From contig NC_087377.1 of the NCBI RefSeq assembly GCF_963675165.1, positions 7,395,122-7,459,121 on the forward strand: a DNA stretch of 64,000 nt. Reading direction: 5' to 3'. Below are positions 40,008 to 49,437 of the stretch, one piece after another. The notes beneath the pieces were generated by a model. That model saw nothing but the letters and a program-made list of their open reading frames with translations. It had not been told where the DNA came from and did not search any database. Within the stretch, counting starts at the first letter, position 1. Each line of letters opens with the position of its first letter. A program made the translations under genes and the position numbers. This stretch comes from Halichondria panicea (Eukaryota > Porifera > Demospongiae > Suberitida > Halichondriidae).

Positions 40008-43000
40008 TTAGTAGAGCCGGTCGGGGGGTTTTCTTGTCCTTGTGGATCGGCGTAGGGGCGGGGGAGACATAGGGTGGGGTGGGGATGGAGACATAGGGTG
40101 GGGTGGAGGTGGAGGTGGAGGGGATGGAGGGCAGTCAGTAGGATTGGCCACAGGGTCCGGGGCAGGGGTGCCTGGTGAGGGTGGTTGAGTGGGAGGTGGG
40201 GCGGTGGGTAGGGTGGGAGTGACATCAGAGGGTGGGAGGAGAGCCATGTCATCAAAGATTGATCTCCGCTCCCTTGGTGGGGATACTGGGGTGTATTTCC
40301 GTAGAAATTTTCTGTTCCTTAGGGTTGGTCTGCCGGATCCATCAACGCGGATGAGGTACTGGTGGTACTGACGAACTTCAATAACTATGCCAGTGCAATC
40401 CCATTTGTTGGGATGATGGCCAGTTTGGTTTTGGAGCCGTACTCGATCCCCTACATGTAGAGGTGTGAGGGATTTAGTGTGTTCACTCCACTTCTCATGT
40501 TGAATGATGTGGCGGTGTCTTAGTGCCTTTTCTCTTAAGTTGAGGGAGTCTCTCCAAGTGTTGTGTGGGCGGTATTGGCCGGGTAGGATCTGAATGAGAT
40601 CTCTGATGGGTCTTCCAAAGACGCACATAGCTGGAGAGAGTTTGGTACTTGGGTCAGGTGTGTTTCTGTACTGGAGGATAGCTTTCTGGAAAGCATCAAT
40701 GTTGAGTGATCCGTTGCGTCCAACGTTGCCGGTAATGAGTCTCTTGACAGTCTTTACGCCAACTTCTGCTCTGCAGTTGCTATGGGGGAATGCCACAGAG
40801 CTGAGGCGATGTTGCACTCCCCAAGTTTGCATGAATTGCCTGGTGGTGTGAGCTGTAAATTCTGGGCCGCCATCTGATGACAATTCATCGGGGATACCGT
40901 AAGTTGCGAACGTTTGTCGCAGGACGTCGATCAATCCTAGGGCTCCATCTTTAGCTCTTTCGACTATGGGCCAGTTGGAGTATCTATCCACTATGACAAG
41001 ATAATTGCAACCTTTGTAGTGACAGTAGTCTGCACAGATACATTGGAAGGGGTATTCCGCGAGGGTTGGTGGTGTGGGGGGAAGTGCCGACTGTGATGGA
41101 GCCATTCTGTTGCAGGGCGAGCAATTGGTGCGAGTGGCTTGGATGTCCTGTGTGATGCCAGGCCAAAAGATGGATGATTCCGCTTTTGAGATCATACTTG
41201 CTGTGCCTTGGTGGGCAGCGTGGAGAGCAGATAGGCATGCAGGTCTCAAAGAGGGTGGTATAACGATCCTGTTCTTGTATATCACAACGCCGTCGCTGCT
41301 GTAGAGGTGGTTTCTGTGTTGGTGATATTCTCTGATGGATTGTGGTAGGTCGCTTTTGAGTGCGGGGATACCGTCTTCGATGGTGGACAGCAGGAGGAGC
41401 ATGTTGTCATCAGATGATGTAGCCGTCTGAACTTGCTCCCAATTCACAGTATGTGTGGAGTGGAGTGTAGAGAGGAGGGTCTCCTGTAGTCCGTTTTCCA
41501 TCAGATGTGAGTGTAGTTGGTCCTCGGTATTGATGCCAGCGATTAGTTGGGTAGGAATGTATAAAGGAGGTGTATGGGCGATACCACTGCTATCTTTGAT
41601 GCTCTGGATATCGTCTTGGAGGCCCATTTTAGGTGGATGTGGATCACCTGTGGGGTATCTCGAGAGGGTATCAGGGGCTCTGTGCTTGATACCGGGGATG
41701 TGTATCATTTTGAAGTGGTATCGGAGAGTTTTTTCCTTGAGGTTGCGCAGTCTAGTGTTGGAGATGTTATCCATGGATCGGTCACCGAAGATCTTCAGGA
41801 GAGGTTTATGGTCCACTGCGATAGTTAGGTTTTTGCACCCAAGGACAAAGTGTCGCGCCTTGTCTAGGGCATCTGCCACTGCGAGTGCTTCGCCTTCAAT
41901 GGGGGCATACCGGGATTCGGCAGCGTGGGTGAATCTGCTCCCAACTAGAGTAATCTTCCATCCTTGTTTACAGCAAAATAGGTCAGTAGATGGGCAGGAG
42001 CAGTGTTTTTGAAACAGCCAGTAACCTATGCCGTTTTTTGACCAATCGGTTGCCAAGCATGTGGGTTTCGTTTTGTCGAAGATCTTGACTCCATTGTGGA
42101 TTTCTTCGATTATGGTCAACTTTGACTTGTCGAAAGCTTGTTGCAGATCTTCGTCCCAGTGGAATTTGTTGCTAGGCTTGAGTAGTTCTCGGAAGGGCAG
42201 CATTGTGTCAGTCGTGCTAAAGGCGTATGATACCTGGTTGATCAGACCAAACCAAGATCTTACATCTGTGAGGTTCTGTGGAGTTGGAAAGTCGGAGATA
42301 GCCCTGATATACTTCTTGCATGGTCGCACTGTGTCTGTCGTGATTTCGAAACCAGCGAATTCAACCTCGTCTTGGGCAAACCTAAATTTCTCGGGGTTGA
42401 GGGTGATGCCGTTTCTGCCACAAAGGTCTAACCAGTTGCACGCTTGAAAGAAGCTCTCTTCAATGGTATCAGACCACAGGAGGGCGTCATCCACACACTT
42501 TGTGTGATTGGGTATAGACGAGGCGATTTCGTCATATCTCCTGGTGTAGCCATCTCCCGATGAGATGTAGCCTTGCGGGGCTGTTCTGTATCGGTAGCGA
42601 CCCCAAGGTGTTATGAAGGTTGTATAGTGTCGATCTTCTGGGTGGAGTGGTACGCTGTGATATCCATTCCATGCATCAAATACCGATTTTTTCTTCCCCT
42701 GGGGGATAGATCTTGCTTGGTGGTAAGGTGATTGGGTATGGTGGGTTTCTCTGGTTGCGTGGACATTGAGGGGTTGAAAGTCGATGGTTCGTCTTGGCTT
42801 GCCATTTTTCTTAGCGCAGATGACCATGCGGTGGCACCATGTGACTGGTTCTCCAATGGGTACCGGTTCGAGGACTCCTAGCCTCACATCTCGATCTAAA
42901 TCGGCTTTGACCTCGTCTTGCCAATGGAGGGGCACAGGGATAGGTGAGTGATGAGCCGTGGGGGTTGCCTGGGTGTCGATTAGTAGTCTCATGGGTGGTC

Positions 43001-44225
43001 CATCCATCATGGGCAGGGTTTGGTGCTCACAGACGTTGAATGTGCTGGATCTGTAATAGTCCAGGAGGTATTGTGTGAGCAACTCTCTGTTGGTCTCTGT
43101 GGCTGAGTGTGGCATGGAGGTAGGGGGTGGTGGTGGTTTGGTCCTTCTGGGGCATCGACATTCCTCTTGGTGTGTGGTGGTAGCAACACTGACGGGATCG
43201 CTTGTGTGAGTCTCACATCTTTCTTGGTGCGATATGGTGACAGTATTGATGGGATCGCCTTTGCCCATTGTGGGGAAATTGTCGGGGATTATTCCCAGAT
43301 CCGTGCACCCTTCTCTGCTCAGGAACAATTTGTCGGTACAATCGGTGACGTAAACCATTTGCCTGGTTGATTTTTCTTCTCCATTGCTGTTTTTTCCAGA
43401 GAACCGCAGTATTATGGCACCTAGGATTTGTATGTTGTGGTTGTCCGCAGCGTGCATCTTGAGGTCAACGGGGATTAGGTCTTTGGTAGAGATTCCGAGC
43501 TTCTTAACTACTTGGAGGCCTGCCAAGCAACTCTGACAGCCTGTGTCGGCCATTGCACTGACAAACGATCGCTTGGGTGGTGTGCTGAGTTTGTATCCGA
43601 GTTGTCGATAGTCCTCTGACTCAACGCTCATCTGCAGTCTGACATACGGTTGAGGTTTGGAACGTTTTCTGATCCAATCTCCTGTGGGTTGGTCGAACAC
43701 ATGGTGGTCTAGCGTGACAGCTCTTGTGTTGTCCACCGCCGTGATGCCGCATAGTGTGTCGGAGATAGCATCCTGCCGTTCCGTGGCTTTTGTCGACTTG
43801 GTACTGTTCTTGGCTCTGCATACTCTCTCAAAGTGGTGTTCCTTGCCGCAATGGTTGCACGTGGTGTCGAATGCCGGGCATTCGGTCCTTCTGATCCTCG
43901 TCGGAGGGCTTCTTCCATGCCCTTTGGTTCCGCAATACGTACACGTCTCTTGTTCCTTCGGTGGGGGCCTTTTCTGCTTCTTGTATGAGCTACCGGATAG
44001 TGCGTCCGTTGCTTGGGGCAGGAGTAGGCGAGATGCTGACCGTTTGCCTGCCTCTTTTGCTTCCACAAACCTAAGAACCTGCTCCATCGTCATATCTTGA
44101 TTTTTGTCCCCCAATTTTTGTCCCCCAGTAGGTCTAATTGTATTTCGGTGTCCCCTAGGCCTTGGCATAGTACATCCTTCAGTATGGCCTCGGTGTAGTC
44201 CACGGTGGCGTCGCATCCTGTACAT
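40008..44225 (-). CDS. Pol polyprotein (zinc knuckles, PR, RT, RNase H, integrase)
   Basis: An uninterrupted 1405-codon ORF. The first ~35 codons overlap Gag in another frame and are probably not translated as such. Then: Gag-like MTMEQVLRFVEAKEAGK; Cys/His knuckles (CTYCGTKGHG, CNHCGKEHHFERVC); protease AMADTGCQSCLAG; RT with KKSVFDAWNGYHSVPLHPED and the active site KCVDDALLW, where Cys replaces the usual Tyr; RNase H with LATDWSKNGIGYW and IAVDHKPLLKIFGD. The integrase has the HHCC region, CADYCHYKGCNYLVIVDRYS, LSSDGGPEFTAHT and the Glu region HSNCRAEVGVKTV. The C-terminus is a long Pro-rich tail. It is complete and probably enzymatically competent by motif inspection, but joined to Gag only through the frame disruption at 44100-44127. 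Confidence 0.93.
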   Translation of the reverse strand: MYRMRRHRGLHRGHTEGCTMPRPRGHRNTIRPTGGQKLGDKNQDMTMEQVLRFVEAKEAGKRSASRLLLPQATDALSGSSYKKQKRPPPKEQETCTYCGTKGHGRSPPTRIRRTECPAFDTTCNHCGKEHHFERVCRAKNSTKSTKATERQDAISDTLCGITAVDNTRAVTLDHHVFDQPTGDWIRKRSKPQPYVRLQMSVESEDYRQLGYKLSTPPKRSFVSAMADTGCQSCLAGLQVVKKLGISTKDLIPVDLKMHAADNHNIQILGAIILRFSGKNSNGEEKSTRQMVYVTDCTDKLFLSREGCTDLGIIPDNFPTMGKGDPINTVTISHQERCETHTSDPVSVATTTHQEECRCPRRTKPPPPPTSMPHSATETNRELLTQYLLDYYRSSTFNVCEHQTLPMMDGPPMRLLIDTQATPTAHHSPIPVPLHWQDEVKADLDRDVRLGVLEPVPIGEPVTWCHRMVICAKKNGKPRRTIDFQPLNVHATRETHHTQSPYHQARSIPQGKKKSVFDAWNGYHSVPLHPEDRHYTTFITPWGRYRYRTAPQGYISSGDGYTRRYDEIASSIPNHTKCVDDALLWSDTIEESFFQACNWLDLCGRNGITLNPEKFRFAQDEVEFAGFEITTDTVRPCKKYIRAISDFPTPQNLTDVRSWFGLINQVSYAFSTTDTMLPFRELLKPSNKFHWDEDLQQAFDKSKLTIIEEIHNGVKIFDKTKPTCLATDWSKNGIGYWLFQKHCSCPSTDLFCCKQGWKITLVGSRFTHAAESRYAPIEGEALAVADALDKARHFVLGCKNLTIAVDHKPLLKIFGDRSMDNISNTRLRNLKEKTLRYHFKMIHIPGIKHRAPDTLSRYPTGDPHPPKMGLQDDIQSIKDSSGIAHTPPLYIPTQLIAGINTEDQLHSHLMENGLQETLLSTLHSTHTVNWEQVQTATSSDDNMLLLLSTIEDGIPALKSDLPQSIREYHQHRNHLYSSDGVVIYKNRIVIPPSLRPACLSALHAAHQGTASMISKAESSIFWPGITQDIQATRTNCSPCNRMAPSQSALPPTPPTLAEYPFQCICADYCHYKGCNYLVIVDRYSNWPIVERAKDGALGLIDVLRQTFATYGIPDELSSDGGPEFTAHTTRQFMQTWGVQHRLSSVAFPHSNCRAEVGVKTVKRLITGNVGRNGSLNIDAFQKAILQYRNTPDPSTKLSPAMCVFGRPIRDLIQILPGQYRPHNTWRDSLNLREKALRHRHIIQHEKWSEHTKSLTPLHVGDRVRLQNQTGHHPNKWDCTGIVIEVRQYHQYLIRVDGSGRPTLRNRKFLRKYTPVSPPRERRSIFDDMALLPPSDVTPTLPTAPPPTQPPSPGTPAPDPVANPTDCPPSPPPPPPPHPMSPSPPHPMSPPPLRRSTRTRKPPDRLY

Positions 44226-44725
44226 TGCTGGGTGAACTTACAGACGCTCGCCTGTCCTCTAAGTCTAGCTCCATACGCACGCACTGGTTCATCTCGGTCC
44301 TGTCTCATATTGTGCAGGGTCACCCTTGCTACCATGGTGTTTTCTTCTCTTACAGCTAGCCTTTTCATAGCTGCAAACACTTCGTCTTCAGTCATCTCGG
44401 TAAGGGTGCCCCGTGTGTTCCTAGTGAGGTCTCTTCGAAGCTCATCGTCGCAGCACTCTAGTAATTGGATGACACGGTCGGTTCCTGTCAGTCTGGTTGC
44501 CTTTACATAGTCGTCCCACCTGGACTTAAAGTACTGCCAGTCTTCTGTTGTGCCCGAGGAGGTTATGCCTGGTCTCTTCACCTTCTCGACCGCGGCTGCC
44601 TGTATTGCCCTGCTTGGTGCTTGGTGGCTGGTTGCATGGGCTGTGATCAATGCAGCGGCAATTACTGGGTCCACGTCCGGTGTGTTGTACTCGCACCCCT
44701 CTATTGGGCATCCGATTACTGGCAT
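44090..44725 (-). CDS. Gag protein
   Basis: A 211-codon ORF beginning MPVIGCPIEGCEYNTPD. An N-terminal C-x4-C ... H-x3-H zinc-finger-like element (CPIEGC ... HATSH) is followed by a capsid-like region (WQYFKSRWDDYVKATRL, LLECCDDELRRDL, VREENTMVARVTLHNMRQ, VRAYGARLRGQA). It ends soon after a 14-bp tandem duplication (44100-44113 and 44114-44127). The Pol frame reads the equivalent residues in the second copy, so Gag and Pol look like one frame split by this duplication. The start chosen is the first Met after the PBS, about 110 bases downstream. Confidence 0.85.
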   Translation of the reverse strand: MPVIGCPIEGCEYNTPDVDPVIAAALITAHATSHQAPSRAIQAAAVEKVKRPGITSSGTTEDWQYFKSRWDDYVKATRLTGTDRVIQLLECCDDELRRDLTRNTRGTLTEMTEDEVFAAMKRLAVREENTMVARVTLHNMRQDRDEPVRAYGARLRGQASVCKFTQQCTGCDATVDYTEAILKDVLCQGLGDTEIQLDLLGDKNWGTKIKI

Positions 44726-44824
44726 TCTTGGTTTTCGGTGGTGGTGCTCCTTAATTGGAGATAGTTATTTTCTGTTGCCTTCTGTTGCCTTCTGTCCGGG
44801 TTATCAGCTTCCTTTGTGTTAGTG

Positions 44825-44838
44825 AGTTGTGTCTAGCA
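44825..44838 (-). other. Self-complementary primer-binding site
   Basis: Directly after the 5' LTR, the minus strand reads TGCTAGACACAACT, the exact 14-base complement of AGTTGTGTCTAGCA inside the LTR. This is the arrangement used by self-priming elements such as Tf1, whose RNA 5' end folds onto the PBS. No match to a tRNA 3' end is evident. Confidence 0.6.
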
Positions 44839-44979
44839 TAAATAATAAGGATCAATCCTATTTGTTCACGATATTAATCAAAGTCGATATTGTTATGTTC
44901 ACATGAATCAATGCTAGACACAACTGAATAAATGGGTATTGGTCACTAGCTAAATACGTTCAATGTTCAATATTCTCTA
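44839..44979 (-). repeat. 5' LTR, 141 bp
   Basis: Identical to the 3' LTR. On the minus strand it contains AGTTGTGTCTAGCA (44925-44912), the segment complementary to the PBS. If transcription starts there, R-U5 would be about 87 nt. Confidence 0.93.
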
Positions 44980-45319
44980 AGTATCACTGTTGCTCACCGA
45001 GAATTCAAAGTCATCTTGTTCATTGCCTGTGGGAGCCTGCTCTTCATTACATTATACAGCCTAAGTATAGAATTAAGCTGATGCATATTCAGAAAGATCA
45101 GAGTTCATTAGATGTCATAATCAAACCGCAGCCAGGTTTAATCAACCACATCAAATAGCAAAGTTTATGCAACAACACCCACACACACATATTCAAAAGA
45201 TAGAGCTGTTGAACATTTTGAATGGTGTCTAACCACAGGATGTCAGGTCCCACACTGAGGCAGCATGCACTGTATGTAATAGTAGTCAACAACTGGAGAA
45301 ACATAATTATTTTCTTACC

Positions 45320-46370
45320 TGTCGTCCTGGCCCTTTAATTGGTCCATCGAATTTCCAGGAATAATTTTTATGATACTTATACGATGGGGCCCCATGCAGT
45401 TATCTTGTTTAATTAATTGATGCCAATGGAGCCACCAAACTTGGAAAGTTGAAACCAACACAATAAATGCAAGCTGCATGAACTCTTTTCTTACCCCTGT
45501 TGTCTGTTGGTCTACCCAATTTCCAGAAACTGGAAACTTTAATAGATCAACAACAGGTTTTCAATGCTAAAGGAGCCACCAAACATTGAAATGAGTACAT
45601 GAAATCAAACTGCGTGAACTATTTCTTGCTTGTCGTCCAAAGACGTTGGTCCATCCAGTTTCCATAAACAGGTAACCTTATGGACCAACGAGCAGGTTTT
45701 CCAGTTTAATGATGCCAAAGGAGACACCAAGCTTTGAAATGAGCTCACACCAACCTGGAACACATTAAATTATGCATTCAAGCTGCGTGAACTATTTTCT
45801 CACTTGTCGTTCAGGTCGTTGGTCCACCTATAGTTTCCAGAAATAGGAAACCTTATGGACCGACAAGCAGGTTTTGATGCCAACGGAGATACTAAGCTTT
45901 GAAACGAGCTGACACCAATCTGATACCAACATGGAACACATTAAATAATGCATTCAAGCTGCGTGAACTATTTTCTTACTTGTCGTCCAGGCCGTTGGTC
46001 CACCTAATTTCCAGAAAAAGGAAACCTTATGGACCAACAAGCAAGTTTTCTTTTAATTGATGCCAATGGAGACACTAAACTTTGAAAAATGAGCTGTGAC
46101 ACCAGCCTGGAACACATTATTCAAGCTGCGCGACTATTTTCTTACTTGCCGTCCAGGTCGTTGGTCCACCTAGTTTCCAGAAACAGCCTCCTATGGACCA
46201 ACAAGCAGGTTTTCCTGATGCCAACGAACCCCTGCAAGCTTTGAAATGAGCTGCCCACCTAGAACACTTTATGCAAGCTGGGTGAATTCTTTTATCAGTC
46301 GTCCAGGCAGTTGGTCCATGCACCTAATTTTAATAGGCCCCTTAGGACCAACGAGCAGGTTTTAATGATG
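45320..46370. repeat. Right subterminal array, about seven units (inverted)
   Basis: Units read TACTTGTCGTCCAGGCCGTT then GGTCCACCTA, TTTCCAGAAA, CTTATGGACCAACGAGCAGG and CCAATGGAGACAC in reverse orientation to the left array. Cores lie near 45320, 45497, 45625, 45805, 45983, 46147 and 46300. They are more diverged than the left array. Confidence 0.82.
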
Positions 46371-46727
46371 CCTGGAGCAATCAAGCAAGTGTAACATGCA
46401 ACACTGTTTGCTGTAGATCCTGTGAACAGAAGTTTGCAATGAAACGGATAAAGAAACTGGCAAACTGTAGGGCAACCCAGACATGCATTAAAAATTAAAA
46501 TGTGCATGCAGCCTTCCATATCCTTTTGCTTCAAGACATAGTACATGCTGCAGGGGGGTACTTTATATAACCATATTTTTCTGTGCTCTATTATCTATGA
46601 TATAACTAGTCTATATATCTCTAGCTAGCTGTGTGTGGTGGGGCTCACACAACAATTGCAAGCTGATACCACCCACCATGCAAGCTCTCAAGCCTCTATG
46701 ACGTAATCTACCGTTGGTCTATTTATC

Positions 46728-47624
46728 CATAGATACACGAAAGAAAGGGATGGGCAACACCCAGCACTTCGGTTGGATGAGGCGAGTTGCTAAAAAGGGG
46801 CGTGTAATGAGCAAAAAGGGGTGTGTGCACTCAAAATGTCAGTAAAGATATTAATAGTTTGTAGTATTATAGCAAACTGTGCTCTTGAGGAGACACTAGA
46901 TACACTTAGACATAGGCTATTAATCTTTTAGAGCTACTATATGCAAAGTGATGAGAAAGTGAGCTCCAAAGGGGGTGTACGTGTCAGTACACTCTACAAA
47001 CCATAACAGGTCTGTTTCCAAGTCCTTCAAATGCCATCTCTTCGATCTCACAATACAGATAAAGATACTTGTGTTCCACTTTCTAATACCTAAACTGTGT
47101 CTTAGAGCACTTCAAACTAGATTACCATGTACAGTAAGAGCAGGAGAGGTACGCAAACTTTCTGGACTTCGGACAAACGTTTCATGGTGCTGCTACTACT
47201 TCACTGCACTGAGAGCTGGAAAATATGCTTTGTTCCATGCAGTTATAAACACACTTTAATTCTGTGAAACGTACATGTTATAAAATTATTTCATATTGGA
47301 GATATAGGTACATAAACTGACAAATCGGTGTTTTTTCACACAAATCAAGCTAAACAAAAGAAAGCTCGGCACTAGCATAGCAGCTGTAGCTATCAGTAGT
47401 GCTGGGTGTATGTGTGCATGATGCCTGATTGCTTTGAATTTCTCTTTTAGGCCCCCTACGAGAAAAATAAGCAGATATAGGGATCATTGTGTACTTTCTT
47501 GAGCACAACTCGCCTCCAGCTTTGCTCGCTTTTATTCGATACAACCAGAGGGTGTGACGTCACACACTGCATTTACCTAGCATCACGTGGGGCGTTGCCT
47601 ATCCCTTTCTTTTGTGTATCTATG
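46728..47624. mobile_element. 897-bp MITE, 7-bp target duplication ATTTATC
   Basis: Ends CATAGATACACGAAAGAAAG and CTTTCTTTTGTGTATCTATG, flanked by ATTTATC (46721-46727 and 47625-47631), which is the reverse complement of the left MITE's GATAAAT. Its ends belong to the same family as 25531-26306 but the interior differs. Confidence 0.85.
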
Positions 47625-47940
47625 ATTTATCAGAGTCCATTGCCACAATCTGGAAAGTGTAATACCTCTCTATTATTATAGTCAATAATATTAATCTATA
47701 GTTGATAGGCGCTAGCTAGGCTGAGAGCAGAAGTTTAAAAGAACGCGTTAAAAGAATTTATCTCAGAGTCTATCAGCAGGTAAGCTAGTAGATTGTATTA
47801 TAATTAGTACAACCAGTAGGCTGTACTGTATAGGATTGACAGTGCAATTGTGTGTTTTCAATCATTGCACAAATTTTGATTGTAGATCATCATCTAATAT
47901 AGAGTAAGTCGCGAACTCCGTCAGACATCAAAATGCGTTA

Positions 47941-48216
47941 GGCCACTCCAAGTGATACTCTGGTTTCTGGTCCACCGCCCGCATCAGATTTTATTCTTGG
48001 ATTTCTATCTCATTATTGGATTTCTATCCCATTATTTCTACTACGCGTGCGCATAATGGTCATGTGTGGTACAAAATAGTGTGATAATGATATTCATTTG
48101 CAAAATAATGAGATTCATAAGGTGAAATTGATAATGACATAATGAGAAAACCCGCCCGCCCGCATGCAATTAGAAAAACTTCAGGACCAGAAACCAGAGT
48201 GTCACTTGGAGTGGCC
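47941..48216. mobile_element. 276-bp Tourist-like MITE with TTA duplication
   Basis: Terminal inverted repeats of about 35 bp beginning GGCCACTCCAAGTGATACTC and ending with the inverse (CACTTGGAGTGGCC), flanked by TTA at 47938-47940 and 48217-48219. The 3-bp duplication suggests a PIF/Harbinger-type origin. Confidence 0.82.
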
Positions 48217-48565
48217 TTAGGTAAAATGGCGTGTAGATCTAATGCACGAACAAAACAAGACTGATTCAAACTAATTACACACGTACACACTAACATGTGT
48301 AGTCTCGAATACTGTCAACCTGTTTTTAGAGTTAGCTTTTTCGTTGCAAAACACGTGCACGTTAAATGCATGGGCGTTTCGTGCTACTTTAATTACGAAT
48401 GTACTATATGCACATACAACAGAAATGATACAAGTATGGCATTCCGTGTTTGGTTGTCTGTGGTATACTTACATTTAGATCATGTTTGCCATAAATACTG
48501 CAATTTGATTGGCTAAAGGAAGTGTTCTACCCAACTTAGAAAATCATGAAAATCATGTACTTACT

Positions 48566-48643
48566 TAGCCTCGACCCCAGGCCGATCCGTCTCCAATTGA
48601 ACGCTTCGTTCTATAAAAAAAAATCGGCCTGGGACCGAGGCTA
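48566..48643. mobile_element. 78-bp hairpin MITE with 9-bp target duplication
   Basis: TAGCCTCGACCCCAGGCCGAT and the inverse ATCGGCCTGGGACCGAGGCTA, flanked by GTACTTACT (48557-48565 and 48644-48652). A similar CGGCCTGGAATCGAGGCTA sequence occurs at 18990 and 59140. Confidence 0.85.
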
Positions 48644-48781
48644 GTACTTACTTAGAAAATCATGTAGCAAAGATTAGATAAGAACATTCAAATCTGATTG
48701 GCTAAATACTCATGGTTGCTATGATCTAAAATGCTTAGACACTGTTTAGGAAGTTTCCACATGATTCAGGGCTAGTAGAAC

Positions 48782-49313
48782 CATAGATAGAAGAGAAAGG
48801 GATTGGCAACGGGGGCAGTTTACGTGATGCTTTTACATTGAATGTACACAGATGGGCCTGAAACCATCCGTGTTTCGCCATAAAAACTCCCGCGAAAACC
48901 CGGGAAACTTATTGTTTCTAATGCATACTCCAACACTTAAACACGTGCCCCCTGATGGTAGGTATCATTTAGAAATGAATAAATTATAATCTTGATTTTC
49001 GTGAAGTAGCTAGAGGTACACAGAGCCTCTGTCAGAGGCTTTTTCATGCTTGTGTTCTTATAGCACTTACATGTATGATAATTATAGCTAAGATTGTGTT
49101 ACTAAGTAGTGTGCTATGTCCCAAATCGCCACACAAATGAGGTGAAGTTGATGTTTAGCAGTAGAACTGCTTGTAGACTTTTTTTACAGACGGCAAAAAT
49201 AATTCTCATGAATTATCATGTTTAGACTACCACGTTAGAAGTAAGCCTCGAGGCGAAAAACGGATGGTACCGGAAGTGCATTCCGTTGCCAATCCCTTTC
49301 TCTTCTATCTATG
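48782..49313. mobile_element. 532-bp MITE with 7-bp duplication GTAGAAC, nested in a hairpin
   Basis: Ends CATAGATAGAAGAGAAAGGG and the inverse CCCTTTCTCTTCTATCTATG, with GTAGAAC at 48775-48781 and 49314-49320. It is surrounded by a second inverted pair (GACACTGTTTAGGAAGTTT at about 48738 and its inverse near 49377), so an older hairpin was the target. It ends 124 bases before the receptor start codon and may contribute to that gene's promoter. Confidence 0.85.
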
Positions 49314-49437
49314 GTAGAACCCTCACTGCGTTCGGGATACTACAACCAGCCCTTTGGGCTTCTAAATCATGTAGAAACTTCCTAAACAGTGTCTAACTAT
49401 TATATATACATGTAGGTTCATTATTGTTGGCGTCACA

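Larger units (their letters stand above)
39828..44979 (-). mobile_element. Young LTR retrotransposon with 141-bp LTRs and self-complementary PBS
   Basis: Two 141-bp LTRs (39828-39968 and 44839-44979) are identical, and a 5-bp duplication AGTAT flanks the element (39823-39827 and 44980-44984). Gag (44725-44090) and Pol (44225-40008) are on the minus strand. A purine tract GGAAGGGAGA directly precedes the 3' LTR. The LTR ends are TA...TA rather than TG...CA. Instead of a tRNA-type site, the bases after the 5' LTR are complementary to the element's own LTR. Domain order PR-RT-RNase H-IN indicates Ty3/gypsy type. It inserted at the inner edge of the right terminal repeat of the 22-kb element, and very recently, given the identical LTRs. 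Confidence 0.92.
25491..47664. mobile_element. Putative 22.2-kb DNA transposon with multi-kilobase terminal inverted repeats
   Basis: The left terminus TATTACACTTTCCAGATTGT (25491) is repeated in reverse complement at the right terminus (ending 47664) and continues as GGCAATGGACTCTGATAAAT. After a MITE on each side, GATAAATGGACCAACGGTAG follows, with one mismatch on the right. Then come GTAGATTACGTCATGAGG/CCTCTATGACGTAATCTAC, a GGGTGGGTGGGGCTCACACA-like block, an array of ~170-bp units, and finally an inverted pair containing GCTATTTGATGTGGTT and an exon-like segment. Left end about 25491-29390, right end about 44985-47664. Inside are a + strand gene with a Ulp1-like motif, a - strand zinc-domain gene, MITEs and a young LTR element. 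No target duplication is obvious. The superfamily is unassigned. The inverted layout is directly visible; calling it one transposon is inference. Confidence 0.65.
44985..47664. repeat. Right long terminal inverted repeat of the 22-kb element
   Basis: Inverse counterpart of 25491-29390. From inside out: an exon-like block (44995-45060; reverse strand reads NEEQAPTGNEQDDFEFS before a GTGAGC donor, without the stop found in the left copy), a GCTATTTGATGTGGTT block near 45140-45160, the array 45320-46370, a motif block with ATGACGTAATCTACCGTTGG (46699-46718), ATTTATC, a MITE (46728-47624), and the terminus 47625-47664. Confidence 0.7.

Noticed and set aside
41455-42012. 185-codon + strand ORF and other + strand ORFs across 40-44.5 kb
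   Set aside because: They are antisense shadows of the intact 1405-codon Pol.
44090-44225. Programmed -1 frameshift signal between Gag and Pol
   Set aside because: No canonical X-XXY-YYZ heptamer in the Gag frame was found in the overlap. A 14-bp tandem duplication explains the frame change more simply. Not excluded.
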